From UBA1550 sp049294435 (GTDB lineage Bacteria; Patescibacteriota; Minisyncoccia; Phycocordibacterales; UBA1550): DNA of 10,392 nucleotides. The stretch covers positions 1 to 10,392 of the forward strand of contig JBAQCU010000029.1 of the NCBI GenBank assembly GCA_049294435.1, written 5' to 3'. The stretch's first letter is position 1, and every line of letters begins with the position of its first letter. Shown here piece by piece: positions 6,386-10,392 of the stretch. The translations under genes and the position numbers were made by a program. The notes below the pieces were generated by a model that was given only the letters and a program-made list of their open reading frames with translations, was not told the origin of the DNA and ran no database searches.

Positions 6386-6394
6386 TGCTATAAT
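6386..6394 (+). promoter_or_regulatory. Extended -10 promoter of the methyltransferase-like gene
   Basis: TGC followed by a perfect TATAAT (6389-6394). A TTGATA lies upstream at 6362-6367 but at 21 bases, too far for a standard -35. The box overlaps the first bases of the terminator hairpin that follows, so transcription would begin inside that hairpin. Confidence 0.6.
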
Positions 6395-6424
6395 ACGCCT
6401 AATCGAAAGATTGGGCGTATTTTT
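6393..6424 (+). terminator. Intrinsic terminator of the radical SAM gene
   Basis: A 12-bp stem (6393-6404 with 6409-6420, one G-U pair) closed by a GAAA tetraloop and ending in five T (6420-6424). It begins 27 bases after the radical SAM stop. The T-run directly touches the ATG of the next gene, an unusually tight arrangement. Confidence 0.85.
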
Positions 6425-6949
6425 ATGGAAAATATATCAATAGTCAATTATATTAAGACAAATTTATCTGGACAGCTGTGCAACGTTCTCGAACTTGGTT
6501 CTGGAGACCAAAGTGAGGCTATGCAAATAGTTACCGAAATAAGTGGTGAGTATTTTTCTATAGACAAGAAAGAAACTGATAAACCAGTGAATTCCCAGAT
6601 TACTTTTATAAATGCTAATTTTTTTGGTATTAATGAGGTTGATAAAATTATACATAACAAAAAATTTGACCTCATTTTTGCAAATTATTCATTATGCTTT
6701 AATAAGAAAGATGTCATCATTGAACACTTGCCGTATTATTTTGGTAAGTTGACTGGGAATGGGATATTTTATGTAGGGGATTTTACTCTTGACGAGCAAG
6801 TTGTTAAAAAAAGAACAAATTTAGATGACGAGTGGTTTTTTGATTTCATAAAAGCAAATTTTAGCTCATTTAAGATATCAAGACAGAATGTTTTTGAAAA
6901 AGAGCATGGGCACAGTCATAGTGTTTTTAGACTTATTGCGTATAAATAA
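6425..6949 (+). CDS. Class I SAM-dependent methyltransferase-like protein
   Basis: A 174-aa protein with the Rossmann-fold methyltransferase pattern: VLELGSGDQ at 21-29 (motif I, SAM-binding glycine loop), the acidic end of strand 2 at YFSID (43-47, Asp47), INANF at 62-66, FDLIFANYSLCF at 81-92 and the GNGIFYVGDF strand at 111-120. The substrate is unknown. It is clearly more AT-rich than the radical SAM gene and uses no Shine-Dalgarno site, so it may not share its origin. Still, it lies 59 bases after the maturase, and methyltransferases are common RiPP tailoring enzymes. I chose ATG 6425 because the longer frame from TTG 6374 would read through the promoter and terminator. Confidence 0.75.
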   Translation: MENISIVNYIKTNLSGQLCNVLELGSGDQSEAMQIVTEISGEYFSIDKKETDKPVNSQITFINANFFGINEVDKIIHNKKFDLIFANYSLCFNKKDVIIEHLPYYFGKLTGNGIFYVGDFTLDEQVVKKRTNLDDEWFFDFIKANFSSFKISRQNVFEKEHGHSHSVFRLIAYK

Positions 6950-6954
6950 AGGAT

Positions 6955-7057
6955 CCTCGGGGCAGAACCCCGAGGTATTGTCGGAACTCGCTTTGCTCGT
7001 ACTTCACGCCCCAAGGGGCGTGGTATTTACCTATATTAGCTCCTCGGCTCGGAAATG
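6955..7057 (+). repeat. Multi-hairpin intergenic element, left copy
   Basis: The order is: a hairpin CCTCGGGG/CCCCGAGG (6955-6962, 6968-6975); the block GGAACTCGCTTTGCTCGTAC (6983-7002); a second hairpin CACGCCCC/GGGGCGTG (7005-7012, 7015-7022); then 7020-7057, reading GTATTTACCTATATTAGC and TCCTCGGCTCGGAAATG. All the parts occur in the same order on the minus strand at 8625-8835, so this is one of two inverted copies around the transposase gene. It also lies where a terminator for the methyltransferase gene would be expected, but lacks a T-run. Confidence 0.8.
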
Positions 7058-7085
7058 AAAAGCGGAAATGGGAAATGCGGAAATG
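7051..7085 (+). repeat. Four GGAAATG repeats at the element junction
   Basis: GGAAATG occurs at 7051-7057, 7064-7070, 7071-7077 and 7079-7085. They bridge the multi-hairpin element and the transposase left end. The far end has CATTACCC repeats at 7881-7894, suggesting slippage or repeated insertion at similar words. Confidence 0.6.
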
Positions 7086-7107
7086 GGGACAGTCACGATT
7101 GTTTGCT
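7082..7107 (+). repeat. Left terminal repeat of the REP-transposase unit
   Basis: AATGGGGACAGTCACGATTG plus TTTGCT forms an inverted match to 7821-7847 and to the second copy at 7858-7884, differing by one missing T. The GGGGACAGTC word is a kind often seen beside REP-associated transposase genes. The last bases (TTGCTA, 7103-7108) double as the -35 box of the gene. Confidence 0.85.
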
Positions 7108-7131
7108 AAAATATGTGGTGTAATATATAAT
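7103..7131 (+). promoter_or_regulatory. Transposase promoter, leaderless geometry
   Basis: TTGCTA (7103-7108, 4/6) and a perfect TATAAT (7126-7131) with an exact 17-base spacer. The -10 box ends six bases before ATG 7138, so the transcript would begin at the start codon. The -35 lies in the terminal repeat, so binding of the transposase there could repress its own gene. Confidence 0.65.
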
Positions 7132-7137
7132 TGCCTC

Positions 7138-7809
7138 ATGCCTCGCCTCCCTCGCGTTGATGTTGGAAATGAAATCTATCATGTGATCAATCGTGCTAAC
7201 GGTCGCATGCAGATTTTCAATACACCAGAAGACTATCTTTTGTTTGAAGGACTTATGGAGGAAGCCAAAGAGCTCACGGGGATGCGCATTTTTGCGTATG
7301 AAATTATGCCAAACCACTGGCACTTGATGCTCTCTCCACGAAATGATGGAGACCTTGGGCTCTTTATGCATCATTTGACCAACAAACATACGCGCCGTGT
7401 TCACACATCGACAGGAACTACTGGTAGTGGACACCTCTATCAAGGTCGCTATAAATCATTTCTCATTGATTCAGAAAATTATCTTTTGGCGGTAGTTAAA
7501 TATATTGAAAGAAACGCAGTGCGTGCAAACCTCGTGCGCTTTTGCGAAGATTGGCAGTGGGGGAGTGTGTGGAGACGTACGCATGGTACGTTTCAGCAAC
7601 AAAAATTACTTGACCCTATTCCAGTTGAGCTCCCAGATGATTATTTAGCGTGGGTTAATACTGTCGATAAAATTTTTGATGTAGATATGATTCGCGCGTC
7701 AGTTAACAAGGGCGTGCCATTTGGGAGAGCAAAATGGGTTGATGAGATGGTTACAAAATTTCATATGGAAAACACATTGCGCGGGGCAGGGCGACCAAAG
7801 AAAAATTAG
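7138..7809 (+). CDS. REP-associated tyrosine (Y1, IS200-like) transposase
   Basis: A 223-aa single-strand DNA transposase of the TnpA_REP (RAYT) type, which nicks hairpin-bearing ends with one tyrosine. It shows the HUH motif MPNHWHLML (His60, His62) and KYIERNAVRANLV, where Tyr122 is the likely nucleophile; the usual NPVRAGLV reads NAVRANLV here. GHLYQGRYKSF (99-108 region) and the N-terminal MPRLPRVDVGNEIYHVINR are also typical. I chose ATG 7138 because the family begins at MPRLPR and because a promoter sits six bases upstream; the frame continues to 7075 through the terminal repeat. The gene is intact and lies between matching repeats, so it may be active or recently active. Confidence 0.92.
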   Translation: MPRLPRVDVGNEIYHVINRANGRMQIFNTPEDYLLFEGLMEEAKELTGMRIFAYEIMPNHWHLMLSPRNDGDLGLFMHHLTNKHTRRVHTSTGTTGSGHLYQGRYKSFLIDSENYLLAVVKYIERNAVRANLVRFCEDWQWGSVWRRTHGTFQQQKLLDPIPVELPDDYLAWVNTVDKIFDVDMIRASVNKGVPFGRAKWVDEMVTKFHMENTLRGAGRPKKN

Positions 7810-7813
7810 AACA

Positions 7814-7887
7814 CACAAAAAGCAAAACAATCGTGACTGTCCCCATTACCCACAAAAAGCAAAACAATCGTGACTGTCCCCATTACC
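7814..7887. repeat. Right terminal repeat of the transposase unit, tandem duplicate
   Basis: A 37-base unit occurs twice with no spacer and no difference (7814-7850, 7851-7887). Each copy carries the inverse of the left end (7082-7107). The perfect identity points to a recent duplication. CATTACCC words continue to 7894. Confidence 0.9.
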
Positions 7888-7903
7888 CATTACCCGTTAG
7901 AAG

Positions 7904-7976
7904 CCCGCCTGCCATCGCCTGACTGCTCATTATATGAGCGATAGGCAGTGGCGGGCAGGTAGACAATGAAATTGTC
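7904..7976. repeat. Palindromic repeats after the transposase unit
   Basis: CCCGCC (7904-7909), GCCT and GCTCAT can pair with ATGAGC, AGGC and GGCGGG (7950-7955) in one long interrupted hairpin with a TAT loop at 7931-7933. A second hairpin, GACAAT-gaa-ATTGTC, lies at 7962-7976. It looks like another palindromic intergenic element. Confidence 0.6.
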
Positions 7977-7991
7977 GTTAGTTCTAATGGG

Positions 7992-8024
7992 GTGGCGTTG
8001 ACGATTATTGAAGCAAGGAAGTAG
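7992..8024 (+). pseudogene. Possible remnant resembling the EF-G C-terminus
   Basis: Codons from 7992 read VALTIIEARK and end at TAG 8022-8024. The fusA gene in this window ends VAQTIIEARK, so nine of ten residues agree, while the codons differ at many third positions. The same frame is open back to about 7938 and also gives NEIVVSSNG just before, against YDIVPQN in EF-G. It may be the tail of a lost EF-G-like gene, or chance. No promoter or start is present. Confidence 0.3.
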
Positions 8025-8078
8025 GGGGAGGGAGGTAGAATATTGAATTTGGAATATGGAATTCCGCACCTCTCGTCC

Positions 8079-8356
8079 TTGCGAGTCAGTTAACTTCCAG
8101 GAAGCGAATTTGGTAATTCGCTGACGAAGCAATCCAGCACCAAGACCCCCTAAAACCTAACACTTTCCCTAAAATCGCGCTGACTTTGGATTGCTTCGCT
8201 ACGCTAGCAACTATGAATTACGAAACTCTATTTTTGTCTTTGCGAGGAGGTGTTAGCGTCCAAGAGTCTGCGTCCAAGACGTCAAATCTGCTGATTTAGA
8301 ATTTGCTAATTCACCGACGTGGCAATCTATAGGTTCTGGATTGCTTCGAGTACTCG
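8079..8356. repeat. Mosaic of TTGCGAG/GAAGCAATCC palindromic repeats
   Basis: Unit one has TTGCGAG (8079-8085), a hairpin AGCGAATT-tggt-AATTCGCT (8103-8122) and the inverted pair CGAAGCAATCC/GGATTGCTTCG (8125-8135, 8188-8198). Unit two begins TCTTTGCGAG (8237-8246), carries CGTCCAAGA twice, the hairpin GAATT-tgct-AATTC (8299-8312) and GGCAATC, then ends with 8338-8356, which matches the right arm of the repeat at 1-69. I see no gene here. Frames across it are open only by chance. Confidence 0.75.
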
Positions 8357-8624
8357 TTTATGTCCAAGACACGTGTCCAGACACGGCTCTGGTGACCCGT
8401 CAGCTGATTCGAAGACGAGGTTGGAGGTAGTTCGTAATTCAAAGTAGCAAAGACAGATGCTCGTCTGGGTTGCTTCACCATGTTCGCAAGGACAAAAGCA
8501 GATTCTTCCTCCTCTTGCTTCCACCTTATTAGCGACGTAGACGAACTAGCAAGTTCTGAATTACCAAATTCACATCTTGGATGCAGACTCTTGGACGAAG
8601 ACAGAACATGAAAGTACTCTTTCT
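8357..8624. repeat. Degenerate inverted repeat copies, no gene
   Basis: 8573-8597 is an inverted copy of 8257-8281 with 2 mismatches in 25. The hairpin TGAATT-acca-AATTCA is at 8557-8572. GGTTGCTTC with CGCAAGGAC at 8468-8494 looks like another half-unit. A minus-strand open frame of 130 codons covers the area, but it is made of repeat sequence and resembles no protein. Confidence 0.6.
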
Positions 8625-8835
8625 CATTTCCGAGCCGAGGAGCTAATATATGATTACATATATTAGCGGCACTCGGACGCTGTGCAAGCTTAAACGCTTC
8701 CACGCGCTCCTCGCTTGCTAATATAGGTCAATACCGCGTGGTCTCAGCGTCCAAGACGTGAATTTGCTAATTCAGCCACGCTTTTGTACGAGCGATAGCG
8801 AGTTCCAACATTACCCTGCGGTCTCTGCCGCAGGG
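8625..8835 (-). repeat. Multi-hairpin intergenic element, right (inverted) copy
   Basis: Read on the minus strand it repeats the left copy: hairpin CCCTGCGG/CCGCAGGG (8814-8821, 8828-8835), the GGAACTCGCT..GCTCGTAC block (8786-8806), CGTGG/CCACG arms, GGTATTGACCTATATTAGC (8717-8735 region) and finally 8625-8650, a perfect 26-base inverse of 7032-7057. It is longer than the left copy because of two additions: TGAATT-tgct-AATTCA with CGTCCAAGACG (about 8744-8775), and a segment ending in an 11-bp hairpin GCTAATATATG/CATATATTAGC (8642-8667). Confidence 0.8.
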
Positions 8836-8901
8836 GGGCCTATATTCGGACGGCGGGACTTTTTGCTACCCACAGATTTGGAGATTGTTTTTATATAGAT
8901 A

Positions 8902-8910
8902 TGTTACAAT
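8902..8910 (+). promoter_or_regulatory. Extended -10 promoter of the response regulator gene
   Basis: TGT plus TACAAT (8905-8910, 5/6). TTGTTT upstream is too close (14 bases) for a normal -35. The transcript would begin near 8917, with a leader of about 23 bases and no Shine-Dalgarno site. Confidence 0.55.
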
Positions 8911-8939
8911 ATACCTACTAATTTACCGCACATACTTTT

Positions 8940-9314
8940 ATGGACGAACACAAAAAAAAGATACTCATTATTGAGGACGACGAGCACGTCTCAAGGGTTT
9001 ATGAGATGAAGTTTTCAAAAGAGGGGTATAATACTGTGCTTGTTGCAAGTGGGGATCAGGCGGTTGAGAAAGTTGTATCTGAAAAGCCTAACCTTATCAT
9101 TCTTGACCTGATGGTTCCAAAAAAAGATGGCTTTGTGGTTCTTGAGGAAATCAAAAATAATCCAAATATTGCAAATATTCCTGTATTGGTACTCTCAAAT
9201 CTTGGTGGAAAGGGTGACCAGGAGCGAGCGCTAGCGTTTGGAGCAAACGAATATATGGTAAAGGTTGAGAATTCAATGCAAGAAGTTATTGATAGAGCAA
9301 AAAAATATTTATAA
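8940..9314 (+). CDS. Single-domain response regulator (CheY-like receiver)
   Basis: A 124-aa phosphoacceptor domain with no output domain. Acidic Asp13-Asp14 (IIEDDEH) bind Mg2+, Asp56 in LIILDLMVPKKDG is the phosphorylation site, Ser86 (VLVLSN) and Lys108 complete the active site, and Tyr105 matches the switch aromatic. It must act through protein contact, as a CheY- or Spo0F-like relay. No histidine kinase is in the window, so its partner is elsewhere. The gene ends five bases before an ATG for a membrane protein, suggesting an operon; that protein might be its target, which is only inferred. Confidence 0.95.
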   Translation: MDEHKKKILIIEDDEHVSRVYEMKFSKEGYNTVLVASGDQAVEKVVSEKPNLIILDLMVPKKDGFVVLEEIKNNPNIANIPVLVLSNLGGKGDQERALAFGANEYMVKVENSMQEVIDRAKKYL

Positions 9315-9319
9315 TTAAT

Positions 9320-9511
9320 ATGAAAATATTCGCTCCGATTGAAAAATTATTTACTCCATACGTGCTTGTTGCGCTTAACATTGCCATAATTTTGTCCGCC
9401 GAATTCGTTGGCGGGGGTACATATTTTGCAGAGACCGGACTTACGCATGGAATTGCAATTATTTTCGTTGGCCTTATTAATAGTGAGAATTTTTTCAGAT
9501 TATGCGTTTAG
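9320..9511 (+). pseudogene. 5' part of a membrane protein gene, cut off by a frameshift
   Basis: The frame begins at ATG 9320, five bases after the response regulator stop. It reads as a real membrane protein: MKIFAPIEKLFTPYVLVALN, then a helix (about 17-32) and a second helix starting GIAIIFVGL near 45-53. After position 9475 it turns into NSENFFRLCV and stops. The natural continuation, LIVRIFSDYAFSDYILRGF, is in the next frame (+1). Removing one base around 9473-9478 would join them into about 268 residues. Either the gene is broken, the assembly has an error, or the start of the other frame is the true one. Confidence 0.65.
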
Positions 9512-10127
9512 CGACTATATTTTGCGAGGTTTTTTGAAAATTCAACTTGCGTTCTTTTTGTTTTTGGGGTTAGTGCATGTGTACGAGTATTTAGGTCTTG
9601 ATGTTTATACGCTTAACCCAGAAGTTGTGGAGATGTCTGTGATGGCGAGCTATCTACTTTGGATTTTAGGCGCGCTTCTGGCTCTTGAATTTGTGTTTCA
9701 CATTTATTCCAAAAGAACAGTTGTGTTTATGTTGATAATTTCTACTGTTCTTGTCGGTAGTTTTCTCGTATTAGCAGGGGCGAATATTTCGTCGTCTTTT
9801 GCGGAGAGCCTGCCTAAATGGCTTCCACAAGTGATGCTCGCGGGCATAGTTGGGTTTGGAATTGCTGTAATTTCGGCTATTAGAAACATAAGAGAAATAA
9901 TGCCAGTTTTTAGAGAATATTCACATTATGCAATCCCAGCCACTGTGCTCATATCAGTTTCTGCGTTCTCCGAGTATTTTGAATCAACAGGCTCACTCCA
10001 GATATTCGGAATCTCTGATATCCAAATTCTATATATTTCCCATTTTCTTGTGTACATAGCGCTCTCGTTGCTTCTAATAGGTTTTGGAAAGCTAAAAAAA
10101 CCAAGAGGAATTTACTCAGAGATGTAG
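9447..10127 (+). CDS. Multi-pass membrane protein, main open frame
   Basis: From ATG 9447 the frame gives 226 aa with about seven hydrophobic helices: LFSLALLIVRIF, IQLAFFLFLGLVHVYEYLG, YLLWILGALLALEFVF, VVFMLIISTVLVGSFLVLAG, VMLAGIVGFGIAVISAI, IPATVLISVSAF and ISHFLVYIALSLLLIGFG. Adding the first helix from the 9320 frame would give eight. I see no enzyme motif and no known family. A TTG start at 9408 would add an N-terminus that is only the shifted reading of the 5' part, so I prefer ATG 9447 if no frameshift repair occurs. It shares the response regulator operon. Confidence 0.75.
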   Translation: MELQLFSLALLIVRIFSDYAFSDYILRGFLKIQLAFFLFLGLVHVYEYLGLDVYTLNPEVVEMSVMASYLLWILGALLALEFVFHIYSKRTVVFMLIISTVLVGSFLVLAGANISSSFAESLPKWLPQVMLAGIVGFGIAVISAIRNIREIMPVFREYSHYAIPATVLISVSAFSEYFESTGSLQIFGISDIQILYISHFLVYIALSLLLIGFGKLKKPRGIYSEM

Positions 10128-10193
10128 ATATTTTAAAAAATGTTAATATAAATTCAGAAATTATCCTAATACATAGGAGTAATCAACAACACA

Positions 10194-10392
10194 ATGACCA
10201 CCAAAATACTAAACGCAATCAAAGTTTCCGCTCTCGCTGTCATTCTTTCTTTTGGAATGAGCTACGCCTTTGCGTGGACGGCGCCAACAGTTGCGCCACC
10301 AGGCGGAAATGTTCCCGCGCCACTCAACACTTCTAGCACTAGTCAATACAAGGCTGCGGCACTCGGCATCGAGGGCGTGCTTCAAGGGTACA
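10194..10392 (+). CDS. Secreted surface protein, N-terminal fragment (runs off the window)
   Basis: 66 codons are visible. A signal peptide runs from MTTKILNAIKV through a hydrophobic stretch to a likely cleavage after AFA (residue 27). The mature part begins WTAPTVAPPGGNVPAPLNTS. Openings of this kind are, in my knowledge, common on large exported proteins of Parcubacteria, where they precede repeat or pilus-like domains; the function is not known. AGGAG at 10175-10179 is 14 bases from the ATG, too far for a good ribosome site. The ATG was chosen because it gives a complete signal peptide. Confidence 0.85.
   Translation, partial: MTTKILNAIKVSALAVILSFGMSYAFAWTAPTVAPPGGNVPAPLNTSSTSQYKAAALGIEGVLQGY

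Noticed and set aside
6374..6424. TTG start for the methyltransferase-like gene
   Set aside because: The extension reads the promoter and terminator hairpin and does not look like protein sequence of the family.
7075..7137. Longer N-terminus of the transposase
   Set aside because: It would be encoded by the terminal repeat and promoter; the family begins near MPRLPR at 7138.
7890..8132. Minus-strand open frame of 80 codons
   Set aside because: It crosses several unrelated palindromic repeats and the possible EF-G-like tail; the protein has no coherent pattern.
8311..8703. Minus-strand open frame of 130 codons
   Set aside because: It lies entirely over degenerate inverted repeats, has low-complexity Ser/Arg-rich sequence, no recognisable domain and no promoter.
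7814..8835. CRISPR array
   Set aside because: The repeats are palindromic, of different types and irregularly spaced; the only exact tandem has two units and no spacer. No cas gene is near.

Overview
The window looks like a piece of a Patescibacteria (CPR) chromosome, probably Parcubacteria-like. The evidence is ribosomal genes without Shine-Dalgarno sites, an S12 with a 13-residue insertion, a str operon broken into separate units, dense palindromic intergenic repeats, and a final secreted protein whose N-terminus (WTAPTVAPPGGNVPAPLN) is of a type I associate with Parcubacteria surface proteins. The taxonomy is inferred from these traits, not from a search.

Layout. 1-69 is a near-perfect hairpin repeat. 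169-4916 holds rpsL, rpsG and fusA, in the conserved order but split apart. Between rpsL and rpsG lie a two-gene cassette (a 59-aa basic protein and a HEPN-like 182-aa protein) and a divergent four-helix membrane protein. rpsL and fusA have clear terminators.

4982-6424 is the most interesting part: a strong promoter, a 62-aa peptide with five cysteines in its last 15 residues, a 12-bp hairpin, a radical SAM/SPASM enzyme, and a terminator. This is the layout of a RiPP (ribosomally made, modified peptide) cassette. It has strong Shine-Dalgarno sites, unlike its neighbours, so it is probably acquired. An AT-rich SAM methyltransferase-like gene follows and could be a further tailoring enzyme.

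6955-8835 is a repeat-rich island around a REP-associated (Y1, IS200-like) transposase. The gene lies between matching terminal repeats, the right one duplicated in tandem. Outside these are two inverted copies of a larger multi-hairpin element, sharing a perfect 26-bp match. The space between is a mosaic of palindromes, some related to the repeat at 1-69.

8940-10392 holds a single-domain response regulator, a multi-pass membrane protein whose frame is broken near position 9474, and the start of a secreted surface protein. Several genes carry an extended -10 box just six bases before the ATG, which suggests leaderless transcripts.
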